DNA from: Pseudomonadota bacterium
GTDB taxonomy: Bacteria > Pseudomonadota > Alphaproteobacteria > Sphingomonadales > Sphingomonadaceae
DNA length: 64,000 nucleotides
NCBI GenBank assembly: GCA_023400405.1
Contig: JAEXFD010000025.1
Location: forward strand, 1-64,000
Reading direction: 5' to 3'
In this document: piece by piece, positions 24,689 through 33,803 of the stretch
Numbering within the stretch: the stretch's first letter is position 1
Layout: every line of letters starts with the position of its first letter
Position numbers and translations under genes: made by a program
The notes under the pieces: model-generated
Database searches by the model: none
What the model was told of the DNA's origin: nothing
Seen by the model: the letters and a program-made list of their open reading frames with translations, nothing else

Positions 24689-25126
24689 GTGCGCAAGCTG
24701 AGTTTCTTCCTACACCTGCTCCTGGCTGGTTGCGGCAATCAGACAGTCTATCCCAGCATCTGCGATATGCCGGAGCGGTTCCGCGGCTGGGCTGGCGCTC
24801 AGGTGCATTTTGCTGCGCTATTGGAAGAAGGAACGACGGAAGGCCCGCCTTTGATAGTCGATCAGCGATGCTGGAGGGGCATCGCCGCCGATATCACCTT
24901 CGCACCAGCGGAGTTGCGGAACGCTCTTGATACCGCCGGCCGTTTCAACAAGTTCGCAACGATTACAGGTCGCATTACCGAGCGGGATGGACAGGCATGG
25001 CTACGGGTGACAGCAGTCAAAAATCTCCGCGTCGAGCCCCCAAAAACGAGCGATCAAGAGCAGGCATTTTTCCAAACAATGGTCCGTCAGAAGAACGCCT
25101 ACTACCACCGGTCGCCGGATCGTTAA
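24689..25126 (+). CDS. hypothetical lipoprotein, lower G+C
   Basis: 145 residues from a GTG start. The signal peptide ends in the lipobox LLLAGC (Cys15), so it is probably an anchored lipoprotein. The mature part includes FRGWAGAQVHFAALLEEGTT and an OB-like stretch FATITGRITERDGQAWLRVTAVKNLRVE near residues 90-120. I do not recognise a family. Base composition is clearly less GC-rich than the flanking core genes, as is the frameshifted gene just downstream, which suggests a small acquired patch. Confidence 0.65.
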   Translation: MRKLSFFLHLLLAGCGNQTVYPSICDMPERFRGWAGAQVHFAALLEEGTTEGPPLIVDQRCWRGIAADITFAPAELRNALDTAGRFNKFATITGRITERDGQAWLRVTAVKNLRVEPPKTSDQEQAFFQTMVRQKNAYYHRSPDR

Positions 25127-25180
25127 CGGCAGCCAGCCACCCAGTTTCAGCGGTTCGGTTCAATTTTCTGCTCCCCCGAG

Positions 25181-25572
25181 TTGCTGTTCGGCAAACACCC
25201 GGTTGCGGATATTCCCTGGCTGCGCGATGACGGCGATATGCCGAAGGATGGTTACGATAAGCTAATGGATGAGGTGTGCGTCGAGTGGGGTTTTGCGGTT
25301 GCATCAAGCACGATCGGCAACTGCACGTGGATCAGCTTATTCCTTCCGAAGGACCCGTGACGGCAGATCAGTTCGTCGAGTGGGTATTCCTTGCGGACGA
25401 CATAAATCCGAACTCGGAGCCGGAACGATGGAGACGCCATAAACTGGCGATCCGCGCCGCGTTCGTTAAGCATATGGGCGGCGACCTCGTAGAGGCATCA
25501 CAACTTTGTGGGAGTGATGTGCCGCAGCATCCCGCGAGACCGGACGACAAGTTCCGTGGGCGGTTGAGTTAA
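25181..25572 (+). pseudogene. frameshifted hypothetical gene
   Basis: Two overlapping frames together read like one protein. The first (same frame as the preceding lipoprotein, after its stop) gives LLFGKHPVADIPWLRDDG and then MPKDGYDKLMDEVCVEWGF. The second continues CGCIKHDRQLHVDQLIPSEG, then PVTADQFVEWVFLADDINP, to the stop at 25572. The switch point is the run GGGGTTTT at 25287-25294, where one missing base would explain the shift. No ATG precedes the first part; TTG 25181 is a possible start. A true single-base deletion or a sequencing error are both possible. No family name is offered. Confidence 0.55.
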
Positions 25573-25684
25573 CGTCAGCTAATCACCCAATCCCGACCAC
25601 ACAGCTTTCGTCGCTGCCATTGCAAGACCGGTTTGACGATCCATCCGCCGGTCCGAACACATTGCCTTCCCCGCACCGTATGCG

Positions 25685-26047
25685 ATGATTTCGCCCATGC
25701 TTCACCTCGCGCTTAAGGCTGCCCTGTCCGGCATCCTGATCGCCATCGCCTCGACACTGGCCAGGCGCTATCCGGGCTTCGGCGCCTTGATCGCCTCGCT
25801 GCCGCTGGTTTCGGTCCTCGGCATGATCTGGCTCTGGTCGGAAAAGCCCGATCCCGAGAACATGGCCGCGCACGCGGGAGCCACCTTCTGGTATGTACTC
25901 CCTTCCCTGCCGATGTTCCTGCTCATTCCGTATCTCCTGCGAAGCGGCGCCTCCTTCTGGCTCGCTTTGTTCGCCGGCTGCATACTGACAATCGCCCTTT
26001 ATGCGCTGATGACCTGGCTGGCCCCACGCTTCGGGCTGCAATTGTAG
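25685..26047 (+). CDS. DUF3147 family small membrane protein
   Basis: 120 residues with four hydrophobic segments. Typical family features are LALKAALSGILIAIAS at the start, RRYPGFGALIASLPLVSVLG near 28, and FWYVLPSLPMFLLIPYLL near 68. It is an inner-membrane protein of unknown function. ATG 25685 is used; an inner ATG at 25697 is also possible. It stands alone between the frameshifted gene and the BaiN-type flavoprotein. Confidence 0.82.
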   Translation: MISPMLHLALKAALSGILIAIASTLARRYPGFGALIASLPLVSVLGMIWLWSEKPDPENMAAHAGATFWYVLPSLPMFLLIPYLLRSGASFWLALFAGCILTIALYALMTWLAPRFGLQL

Positions 26048-26115
26048 CCCGCCCAATCCCTTTCCCATCTGGAGAGGGGTTTTGCCGCCGCCCGCACAAC
26101 TGCTAGGCGCACCCC

Positions 26116-27279
26116 ATGTACGACGCGATCATCCTGGGAGCCGGGGCCGCCGGGCTGATGTGTGCGCTCACCGCCGGGCAGCGCGGGCGCCGGGTATTGC
26201 TGGTCGATCATGCCGATGCGCCGGGCAAGAAGATCCTGATCTCCGGCGGCGGGCGCTGCAATTTCACCAATCTCGGCACCGCGCCGGATTGCTACCTTTC
26301 GCAGAACCCGCATTTCGCCAAGTCGGCACTCGGCCGCTATACCCCGCGTGACTTTCTCGACCTGGTCGAGCGGCACGGCATCGCCTGGCACGAAAAGACG
26401 CTGGGCCAGCTCTTTTGCGACGGCTCCGCGCGCCAGATCGTCGACATGCTGCTCGACGAATGCGCGCGCGGTGGCGTCGAGCTGTGGCTGGGCGATGCAC
26501 CGCAGGTCGAGCATCGCGACGGCCGCTACCGCGTCACCTCCGGCGCACGGACCGCCGAAGCGCCGGCGCTGGTGATCGCCACGGGCGGCCCCTCGATCCC
26601 CAAGCTCGGTGCCACCGGCTTCGCCTATGATCTCGCCCGCCGCTTCGGGCTCAAGGTGGTCGAGCCCCGCCCTGCCCTCGTGCCCCTGACGCTGAGCGGC
26701 GAGGAAGCGCTGTTCCGCGAGCTTTCGGGCGTCTCCGCCGAAGTGATCGCCCGCGCCGGCAAGGCGGCGTTCCGCGAGGCGGCGCTGTTCACCCATCGTG
26801 GGCTCTCGGGCCCCGCCATCCTCCAGGTGTCGAGCTATTGGCGGCATGGCGAGCCGATCGCGATCGACTTCCTCCCCGATGCGCCGCGCGTCTGGCTGGT
26901 CGAGGCCAAGCGCAGCCGCCCGCGGACGACGCTGCGCCGTCTGCTCGCCGAAGCCCTGCCCGATCGCCTCGCCGGCGCGCTCGCCGAGCGGCTGGCGCTT
27001 CCCCAGGAACTCGCCAACGTCCCCGATCGCGCGCTTGAGGCGGCGGCGCAGCGCCTCGCCGGCTGGACCTTCCTCCCCAATGGCAGCGAAGGCTTCGCCA
27101 AGGCCGAAGTCACCGTCGGCGGCATCGCCACCACCGACCTCAGCTCGCAGACGATGGAAGCGCGCAAGGTGCCGGGGCTTTATGCGATCGGCGAAGCCGT
27201 GGACGTCACCGGCTGGCTCGGCGGCTATAATTTCCAATGGGCCTGGGCGAGCGGCTGGGCCGCGGGGATGGCGGTTTAG
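26116..27279 (+). CDS. BaiN/HI0933-type NAD(P)/FAD-dependent oxidoreductase
   Basis: 387-residue flavoprotein of the HI0933 family. The FAD Rossmann motif is IILGAGAAGLMCALTAGQRG at residues 5-24. The family signature GKKILISGGGRCNFTN is near 40-55. LVIATGGPSIPKLGATG lies near 152-168. The C-terminal AIGEAVDVTGWLGGYNFQWAW segment with the second flavin contact is at about 358-378. BaiN from gut clostridia reduces bile-acid intermediates; most relatives, including proteobacterial ones, have no proven substrate. Start ATG 26116 directly precedes the Rossmann strand, as usual. Confidence 0.9.
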   Translation: MYDAIILGAGAAGLMCALTAGQRGRRVLLVDHADAPGKKILISGGGRCNFTNLGTAPDCYLSQNPHFAKSALGRYTPRDFLDLVERHGIAWHEKTLGQLFCDGSARQIVDMLLDECARGGVELWLGDAPQVEHRDGRYRVTSGARTAEAPALVIATGGPSIPKLGATGFAYDLARRFGLKVVEPRPALVPLTLSGEEALFRELSGVSAEVIARAGKAAFREAALFTHRGLSGPAILQVSSYWRHGEPIAIDFLPDAPRVWLVEAKRSRPRTTLRRLLAEALPDRLAGALAERLALPQELANVPDRALEAAAQRLAGWTFLPNGSEGFAKAEVTVGGIATTDLSSQTMEARKVPGLYAIGEAVDVTGWLGGYNFQWAWASGWAAGMAV

Positions 27280-27281
27280 AT

Positions 27282-27312
27282 TCCTCCCCGGACGCTGCGC
27301 GTGCGGGGAGGA
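27282..27312. terminator. hairpin after the BaiN-type gene
   Basis: A 9-bp stem, TCCTCCCCG (27282-27290) with CGGGGAGGA (27304-27312), starts 2 nt after the stop codon. It is followed by TCGTGTTAAT rather than a T-run, so it may be a terminator or a remnant of the dispersed TCCTCCCCG repeat seen at 62.9 kb. Confidence 0.5.
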
Positions 27313-27435
27313 TCGTGTTAATGCGATCCGCATCCGCGTCATTTGCTTGTCCACCGCAGCCGCTACACGACACAATGGAGCGTGCCGCGCTTTTCCCTTG
27401 CCCCCGAGGCTTCGCGCGCCCATGTGCGGGGCCTC

Positions 27436-29118
27436 ATGTCATTTGCCGATCTTCCCGCGCTTCTCGCCGAAGCGCTCGCCGCGCGTGGTTATGCCGCGCC
27501 CACTGCCGTCCAGGCCGCCGTCACCGAAGCCGAGGCCGCCGGGCGCGATCTCATCGTCTCCGCCCAGACCGGGTCCGGCAAGACCGTCGCCTTCGGCCTC
27601 GCCATGCATCCCGAGTTGCTTGGCGAAGACGGCCATGTCGTCCCGACCCGCGCGCCCCACGCGCTGATCATCGCCCCGACTCGCGAGCTGGCGCTCCAGG
27701 TCAGCCGCGAGCTGATCTGGCTCTATGGCCCCACCGGCGCGCGGATCGCGACCTGTGTCGGCGGCATGGACGCCTCGAAGGAGCGCCGCCAGCTCAACCA
27801 CGGCGCGCATATCGTCGTCGGCACGCCGGGCCGACTGCGCGACCATCTTGAACGCGGCGCGCTCGACTTGTCGGCACTGCGCGCGATCGTTCTCGACGAA
27901 GCCGACGAGATGCTCGACATGGGCTTTCGCGAAGACCTGGAGGCGATCCTCGACGAGACTCCGCCCGAGCGGCGCACCCTGCTCTTCTCGGCGACCATGC
28001 CCAAGCCGATCGTGGCGCTCGCCAAGCGCTATCAGAAGGATGCGCTGCGCATCTCGACGGTGGGCGAGGAGCGCGGCCATGGCGACATCGCCTATCAGGC
28101 GGTGGCGGTCAGTCCTTCGGACATCGAGCATGCGGTGATCAACCTGCTGCGCTTCCACGAGGCGGAGACGGCGATCCTGTTCTGCGCCACGCGCGACAAT
28201 GTGCGGCATTTGCATGCCACGCTGGTCGAGCGCGGCTTCTCGGCGGTGGCGCTGTCGGGCGAGCATTCGCAGTCCGAGCGCAACAATGCGCTGCAGGCGC
28301 TGCGCGATCGTCGCGCCCGGGTCTGCGTCGCCACCGACGTCGCGGCGCGCGGCATCGACCTGCCCTCGCTCAGCCTCGTCATCCATGTCGAGCTGCCGCG
28401 CGACGCCGAGGCGCTCCAGCACCGTTCGGGCCGCACCGGGCGGGCCGGCAAGAAGGGTACGGCGGTGCTGATCGTGCCCTATCCCCGCCGCCGCCGAGTC
28501 GAATCGATGCTGCGCGGCGCGAGGATCCAGGCCGAGTGGATCGACGTGCCGACCCCCGAGACGATTCGCGCGCAGGATCGCGAGCGGCTGCTCGCCGCGT
28601 TGCTCGCGCCTGCGGAGACCGACGAGGAAGATGCCGCGATCGCCGAGCGCCTGCTCGCCGAGCGGACCCCGCAGGAAATCGCCGCGGCGCTGGTCCGCGC
28701 CCATCGCGCCTCGCTGCCGGCGCCCGAGGAATTGATCGAGCGCCATTCGGACCGCCGTGAGGACCGCCAAGCCGGGCAGCACCGCCAGGGCTTCGAGGAC
28801 GTGGTCTGGCTGCGCATGGACATCGGCCGCCGCCAAAATGCCGATCCGCGCTGGATCCTGCCGCTGATCTGCCGCCGCGGGCACATTACGAAGAACGAAG
28901 TCGGCGCGATCCGAATCGGCCAGAGCGAGACTGCCTTCCAGATCCCGCGCGCGCTTGCCAGCAAGTTCATGGCCGCCGTGGCGCGCAGTGCCGAGGGGGA
29001 TGACGACGTCCGCTTCGCCCCCTCGGATGGCCCCGTCGAGGCTGGCCGGCCGCAGCGCAACGGCCCCAACCGTCCCCACGCCGCACAGCCGCACCGCAAG
29101 GGCCCGACGCGCCGGTGA
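27436..29118 (+). CDS. DEAD-box RNA helicase with DbpA-type RNA-binding domain
   Basis: 560 residues. Helicase motifs are in order: AQTGSGKT (43-50), PTRELA (81-86), TPGR (130-133), DEAD (154-157), SAT (185-187), then the second RecA domain with VATDVAARGIDLP and HRSGRTGRAGKKG. A C-terminal DbpA RNA-binding domain (PF03880) is at about 445-510 (VVWLRMDIGRRQNADPRWIL onward). E. coli DbpA acts on 23S rRNA helix 92 in large-subunit assembly, and a similar ribosome-biogenesis role is likely. The C-terminus is basic. ATG 27436 is chosen. An upstream in-frame start at 27343 would add an unrelated 31 residues. The stop overlaps the yaiI start. Confidence 0.9.
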   Translation: MSFADLPALLAEALAARGYAAPTAVQAAVTEAEAAGRDLIVSAQTGSGKTVAFGLAMHPELLGEDGHVVPTRAPHALIIAPTRELALQVSRELIWLYGPTGARIATCVGGMDASKERRQLNHGAHIVVGTPGRLRDHLERGALDLSALRAIVLDEADEMLDMGFREDLEAILDETPPERRTLLFSATMPKPIVALAKRYQKDALRISTVGEERGHGDIAYQAVAVSPSDIEHAVINLLRFHEAETAILFCATRDNVRHLHATLVERGFSAVALSGEHSQSERNNALQALRDRRARVCVATDVAARGIDLPSLSLVIHVELPRDAEALQHRSGRTGRAGKKGTAVLIVPYPRRRRVESMLRGARIQAEWIDVPTPETIRAQDRERLLAALLAPAETDEEDAAIAERLLAERTPQEIAAALVRAHRASLPAPEELIERHSDRREDRQAGQHRQGFEDVVWLRMDIGRRQNADPRWILPLICRRGHITKNEVGAIRIGQSETAFQIPRALASKFMAAVARSAEGDDDVRFAPSDGPVEAGRPQRNGPNRPHAAQPHRKGPTRR

Positions 29119-29573
29119 GAGTGCTGGTCGATGCCGATGCCTGTCCGGTCAAGGACGAGATCTACAAGGTCGCATGGCGCCACGAGGTGCCGGTCGTCAT
29201 CGTCAGCAACAGCTGGCTGCGCGTGCCGCAGCACCCGCTGGTCAGCCGCCAGGTGGTGAGCGACGGCTTCGATGCCGCCGATGACTGGATCGCCGAGCAG
29301 GCCGGCGCCGATACGGTGGTGATCACCGCCGACATCCTCCTCGCCGATCGCGCGCTCAAGGCCGGCGCGCGGGTGCTGGCGCCCAACGGCAAGCCCTTCA
29401 CCACCAGCTCGATCGGCGCCGCGATCGCGACCCGCGCGATCATGGCCGACCTGCGCGCCGGCGGCGACCAGATCGGCGGCCCCCGCCCCTTCTCCGCCGC
29501 GGACCGCTCCACCTTCCTCCAGGCGCTCGACCGCGAACTCGTCGCGCTGAAACGCGCCCTTACCCAATCTTAG
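29115..29573 (+). CDS. yaiI: YaiI/YqxD family protein (DUF188)
   Basis: 152 residues with the family opening VLVDADACPVKDEIYKVA, an NYN/PIN-like nuclease-fold signature with clustered Asp. GADTVVITADILLADRALKAGA is near residue 65, and LAPNGKPFTTSSIGAAIATR near 90. Function is unproven; the fold suggests a metal-dependent RNase. It starts at GTG 29115, overlapping the helicase stop, so it is probably translated together with the RNA helicase. Confidence 0.9.
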   Translation: MRVLVDADACPVKDEIYKVAWRHEVPVVIVSNSWLRVPQHPLVSRQVVSDGFDAADDWIAEQAGADTVVITADILLADRALKAGARVLAPNGKPFTTSSIGAAIATRAIMADLRAGGDQIGGPRPFSAADRSTFLQALDRELVALKRALTQS

Positions 29574-29611
29574 CAACTCTCCGGCACAACCCGCGCATTG
29601 CACGCAAGGGC

Positions 29612-32086
29612 TTGCCGGGAACGATGCTGAAACTACCGCTGATTGCGCCGCGACCGCCGCGGCTGAGTGAAATGGGCGACGCGCTGCGGGCGCTCGAAGC
29701 GAGCGGCTATTACAGCAATGGCGGCCCGATCGTCCGCCAGTTCGAGCGCGAGGCCGCCGCCAAGCTGTTCGGCGGCGAAGGCTTCTGCTTGGCGGTGAGC
29801 AATGCGACGCTGGGCCTGATGCTGGCGATCCGCGAGGCGCGGGCCGGTCGCAGCGGCCGCTATGCCCTCGTCCCCGCCTTCACCTTCGCCGCCACTGCCC
29901 ATGCCGCGATCTGGGCCGGGCTCACCCCGATCCTGGTCGATAGCGACCCTGCCGATTGGGCGATGTCCGCCGCAGCGGAGGAAGCGCTGCTCGAGCAATA
30001 TGGCGACGAGATCGCCGTCGTCGTGCCCTATGACACGTTCGGCGTCGGCATCGACCTCGCGCGCTACCAGGCGCTGTCGGAGCGCTACGGCGTCGGCGTG
30101 GTGATCGATGCCGCCGCTTCGCTCGGCAGCCTCGATGCCCAGGGCCGTGGCTTCGGCACCGGCGCGCGCTTCGCCTGCGTCTTCTCGATGCACGCGACCA
30201 AGACCTTCGCCACGGCCGAAGGCGGCCTCGTCTACAGCACCGACGAGGACCGGATCTGGGCCCTGCGGCGGATGCAGAATTTCGGCTTTGGTGCGCCGCG
30301 CACCGCTACCCAGCAGGGTATCAACGCCAAGCTGCCCGAAATCCTCGGCCTGCTCGCCCTCACCAAGCTGCAGGACATCGACGCCGTCGCCGATCACCGC
30401 GCCGCACTCGAACAGGCCTATCGTGATCGGCTCGGCGACGCCTTCACCTTCCAGGCCCGCCACGCGACGCGACAGGTCGCGCAGTTCATGCCACTGCTGC
30501 TGCCAGCCGGCACCGACCGGGCCGCAGTGATGGCCGATCTCACCGCCGCCGGCATTGGTTCGGGCCATTATTTCAGCCCGCATATTGGCGAGCAGCCCTA
30601 TTTCCAGCAGGCCTGCCTGACCGGCCAGACGCCGGTGGCGGACGATCTCTCGGCGCGGATGCTGTCGCTGCCGGTGACCGACGCAATGTCCGTCGCGGAC
30701 GTGCATACCGTTTGCGACGCGCTCGTCGCCGCTACCGCGAAGTCTCACGTTACGGTGCCCGCAGCCTTCGCCCCGCAGCGCTTCTCGACCGTGCTCGTCG
30801 GCGGCGGCCCCTCCGGGATCGCCCTGCTCGTCTCAGCGAGCAAGAACGGCAAGCTGCGCGATTTCGCCGCCGGTCTGGCGCTGGTTGAGCGCAGCGACAG
30901 CCTCGGCACCGGCGAGCTGCCCGGCTATGGCATCACCTCCGACAGCACCGCCGAAACCTTCCTCAGCGCGGCCAAGGACAATCCCGAGCCCGCGATCGCC
31001 GCGCTGATCGACCACCCCGGCGCGCGCGACATCGCGGGCTATATCGGCCAGTTGGGTGTGCCGCTGAACCGCACCGGCCCCTTCCTCGCCGCGATGGGCG
31101 ATCGGATCGGCGCGATCGTCCGCGAAAGCGGCGGTCAGGTGCTCACCGGCCATGAAGTCACCGAAGCGCGGCAGACCGCCGCCGGCCTCTGGCAGGTCAC
31201 CGTGCGCGGCCGCGACGGCGAGCGTACATTGATCGCCGACAACATCGTCATCGCCACCGGCGGCTATCAGTCGCCGACCGGCGTCGCGGCGGCAAAGGTC
31301 GCCGGCGCCTCGCTCGGCGAACGCCTCGGCGATCGGCTGATGCTGTGCGACGATCTGCTGCGCACCGGCGGCATGGAGCGCCTGCGCGCGCGGCTCGGCG
31401 ACCATCGCGCGCCCCGCGTCGCGATCGTCGGCGCCTCGACCAGCGCGATCGCCTCGGCGGTGCTGCTGCTCAAGTCCGGCATCCCCTTCGGCGCCCAGGC
31501 GCTCAGCCTCGTCCATCGCGAGGCGCTGCGCCCCTGGTATCCGAATGTCGAGGCGGCGATCGCCGACGGCTTCACCGATTTCGGGCCCGACGACATCTGT
31601 CCGCTCTCGGGCTTCGTCTATCGCCTCGCCGGCTTCCGGCTCGAAGCACGCGAACTGGTGCTGCGCATGCTCGAGATCGGCGGGCGCACCCCCGATCCGC
31701 GCATGCGCTTCCACCACCTCGCCGAGGGCACCGATCCGGTAGCCGCCGCGATCCTCGACGAGGCGGACCTGGTGGTCGCCGCACTCGGCTATCGCCCGCA
31801 CGCGCTGCCGCTGTTCGACGTGGGCGGCGAGCGGATCGCGCTCACCGCCCATGCCCCCGGCCGCCCGCGCCTCGCCGATCAGCATTGCCGCGTTATCGAT
31901 GCTGCCGGCCGCCCGATCCCCGGCGCCTATGGCATCGGCCTCGCCGCGGGCTTCGTGCCCGAAGGGAGGCTCGGCGGAGAGAAGAGCTTCAAGGGCAAGG
32001 CCAACGGCCTGTGGCAGTGGCAGAACGATGTCGGCCAGCTGATCATCGACCAGCTCATGGGCGAGAGCGTGAGCCTCGCCGCATGA
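29612..32086 (+). CDS. fusion: DegT/DnrJ/EryC1 aminotransferase + two-dinucleotide-binding flavoprotein
   Basis: 824 residues. Residues 1-380 form a type-I PLP fold of the DegT/DnrJ/EryC1 (sugar aminotransferase) family: SGYYSNGGPIVRQFE near 31, VPAFTFAATAHAAIWAGLTP near 90, and the PLP-lysine motif SMHATKTFATAEGG with Lys197. Residues 390-824 form a flavoprotein with two Rossmann motifs: VLVGGGPSG at 394-402 for FAD and VAIVGASTSA at 603-612, probably for NAD(P)H, with IVIATGGY between. That layout matches FMO or N-hydroxylase-type enzymes. An amino group installed by the first half could be oxidised by the second; this is inference. The next gene, a GT2, overlaps by 4 nt. I know no characterised enzyme with this fusion. 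Confidence 0.8.
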   Translation: MPGTMLKLPLIAPRPPRLSEMGDALRALEASGYYSNGGPIVRQFEREAAAKLFGGEGFCLAVSNATLGLMLAIREARAGRSGRYALVPAFTFAATAHAAIWAGLTPILVDSDPADWAMSAAAEEALLEQYGDEIAVVVPYDTFGVGIDLARYQALSERYGVGVVIDAAASLGSLDAQGRGFGTGARFACVFSMHATKTFATAEGGLVYSTDEDRIWALRRMQNFGFGAPRTATQQGINAKLPEILGLLALTKLQDIDAVADHRAALEQAYRDRLGDAFTFQARHATRQVAQFMPLLLPAGTDRAAVMADLTAAGIGSGHYFSPHIGEQPYFQQACLTGQTPVADDLSARMLSLPVTDAMSVADVHTVCDALVAATAKSHVTVPAAFAPQRFSTVLVGGGPSGIALLVSASKNGKLRDFAAGLALVERSDSLGTGELPGYGITSDSTAETFLSAAKDNPEPAIAALIDHPGARDIAGYIGQLGVPLNRTGPFLAAMGDRIGAIVRESGGQVLTGHEVTEARQTAAGLWQVTVRGRDGERTLIADNIVIATGGYQSPTGVAAAKVAGASLGERLGDRLMLCDDLLRTGGMERLRARLGDHRAPRVAIVGASTSAIASAVLLLKSGIPFGAQALSLVHREALRPWYPNVEAAIADGFTDFGPDDICPLSGFVYRLAGFRLEARELVLRMLEIGGRTPDPRMRFHHLAEGTDPVAAAILDEADLVVAALGYRPHALPLFDVGGERIALTAHAPGRPRLADQHCRVIDAAGRPIPGAYGIGLAAGFVPEGRLGGEKSFKGKANGLWQWQNDVGQLIIDQLMGESVSLAA

Positions 32087-33153
32087 ACCGCGGCCGCGCG
32101 CCGGCGATCAGCGTGATCATGCCGGCCTATAATGGCGCGGCCTGGATCGGCGAGACGATCGAGAGCGTCATCGCGCAGACGTTCACCGACTGGGAGCTGG
32201 TGATCGTCGATGATCGCTCGACCGACGATACGCTCGAGGCGATCCACGCCTATGAGCAGGATCCGCGGATCGTGGTGATCGAGGCGGAAGCCAATGGCGG
32301 CCCGGTGGTGGCGCGCAACATGGCCCATGCCGCCGCGCGCGGGCGCTATCTGGTCGGGCTCGACCAAGACGATCTGTGCAAGCCTGGCCGCTTCGCCGCG
32401 CAGGCCGCCTATCTCGACGCGCATCCCGAATGCGCGTTGGTGGCCACCGTCGCCGAGCAATATGAGGAAGGCCGAATCAGCTTCTGGCCCGGCGAGCACC
32501 CGCTCTCCCCCGCCGCGATCGACTGGCTGCTCTGGGTGCGCAATCCGCTCGTCTGGTCGACGGTGATGATCCGCGCCGAGGCGGCGGCGAAGCTCGACCC
32601 GTTCGAGCGTCCGCAAGTCCGCTATGCCGAGGATTTCGATCTCTACCGGCGCATCCGCGCGCACGGCACGATCGCCCGCCTCGACGAATCCCACCTCCTC
32701 TATCGCTGCCACCCCGGCGGCGCCTCGCAACGCTTCCGCGAGATGATGGGCGCCAGCGCGGCGCAGGTGCTTGCCGAACGCTATGCGCCGCTGTTCGGCG
32801 AGGCGGCACATGCCAATGCCGAGCTCGCCGTCCGCCATTTCATGGCGCGTGATCCGGTGCCGGACCTGGCAACGCTGGCCCATCTCTCGGCCATGCTGGG
32901 AACAATCCACGCCCACCACCGCGCGACCCACGACCTGAACGCCGAGGACCGCACCGCCGTCGAAGCCGAATACAGCCGCCTATGGTGGGACATCGCCCGC
33001 CCCCCGCTGCGCCAGGGACGCTTGGGAATGCGCGAGGCCATGGCGGTTTGCCCCCCAGGAGTCCGCATGCCCGCCAATGACGTGGACCGCGTGCTGACGC
33101 CGCTGATCGGGCGGGTCCGCGCGTTGGGACGGGGGATTAGGAACGCAATTTAG
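32083..33153 (+). CDS. family 2 glycosyltransferase
   Basis: 356 residues. The GT-A fold opens ISVIMPAYNGAAWIGETIES at residues 9-28. The nucleotide-sugar motif IVDDRSTDDT holds Asp43-Asp44, the DxD-like motif is GLDQDD (92-97), and YAEDFDLYRRI near 183 carries the catalytic-base-like ED. The C-terminal 120 residues are helical with no recognised domain. The ATGA overlap with the aminotransferase-flavoprotein fusion ties the two together, so it may transfer the modified sugar made by that enzyme. Acceptor and product are unknown. Confidence 0.87.
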   Translation: MNRGRAPAISVIMPAYNGAAWIGETIESVIAQTFTDWELVIVDDRSTDDTLEAIHAYEQDPRIVVIEAEANGGPVVARNMAHAAARGRYLVGLDQDDLCKPGRFAAQAAYLDAHPECALVATVAEQYEEGRISFWPGEHPLSPAAIDWLLWVRNPLVWSTVMIRAEAAAKLDPFERPQVRYAEDFDLYRRIRAHGTIARLDESHLLYRCHPGGASQRFREMMGASAAQVLAERYAPLFGEAAHANAELAVRHFMARDPVPDLATLAHLSAMLGTIHAHHRATHDLNAEDRTAVEAEYSRLWWDIARPPLRQGRLGMREAMAVCPPGVRMPANDVDRVLTPLIGRVRALGRGIRNAI

Positions 33154-33297
33154 AAGCAACTTGCGCGATTCGCTCGGCACAATACTCTGCACCTGAAATC
33201 ACGATTCCCTGCCCCAGTGTCTCCATTGGAGATTCAGGCCATATGCTCAGAGCTCAGGTGATCGACTCAGACGATCAACTGTCTTAGCGTTGCACCC

Positions 33298-33801
33298 ATG
33301 TACGATGCACAATGCACAGAGATAGACGACTTCATCGCTGCGTATAAGACGCTCGACGGCCTGATGCCAGAATGGATTGATCATTTCAGCCGAGACTTCC
33401 AGGTTCGGTGGGCAATCCTCGATACACATCAGATCCAACACGGCGAACTTTGCGTCACCTGTGATCGGTCCCAACATCATATCTCTGTAGCGGCTTTGCA
33501 CCGCCAGCGAATGTTCTATCGGCTTGATATGGTGCCGCCAGCAGAACGGCATCACAATCCTCTTGGCGCGCATGCACTCGGATTGCCGCCATTCGTCTTC
33601 GGCCCGCATGTTCATGGATGGATCGAATGCCGGGAATATGTTAGGATAAATGGCTTCGGGCAATTGCCATTCAGGCGCCAAATACAAGGTTCGGTTACAA
33701 GCTTGTCAGACGCTTTGGCTTGGGTTGCACAGGATATCGGAATTAACGTGACGGCCGAGCAGCGCGTGTGCGATATGCCGCAGAAGGGCCTGTTCGATTG
33801 A
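33298..33801 (+). CDS. DUF6978-like protein, first gene of a low-GC cassette
   Basis: 167 residues, soluble. MFYRLDMVPPAERHHNPLG (residues 77-95), GPHVHGWIECREY (102-114) and TSLSDALAWVAQDIGI near 139 resemble the R-D / HxNP / PHxH pattern I associate with DUF6978. The assignment is by memory and tentative. G+C is near 50 percent, far below the flanks. It ends 2 nt before a DUF1828-like gene, so the two form a unit. An antisense frame at 33247-33687 was rejected, because the plus frame is longer, has the paired downstream gene and shows family-like motifs. Confidence 0.6.
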   Translation: MYDAQCTEIDDFIAAYKTLDGLMPEWIDHFSRDFQVRWAILDTHQIQHGELCVTCDRSQHHISVAALHRQRMFYRLDMVPPAERHHNPLGAHALGLPPFVFGPHVHGWIECREYVRINGFGQLPFRRQIQGSVTSLSDALAWVAQDIGINVTAEQRVCDMPQKGLFD

Positions 33802-33803
33802 CC

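Noticed and set aside
33247..33687. A 146-codon minus-strand frame opposite the DUF6978-like gene
   Set aside because: The plus frame is longer, is followed 2 nt later by a co-oriented gene and shows family-like histidine motifs.
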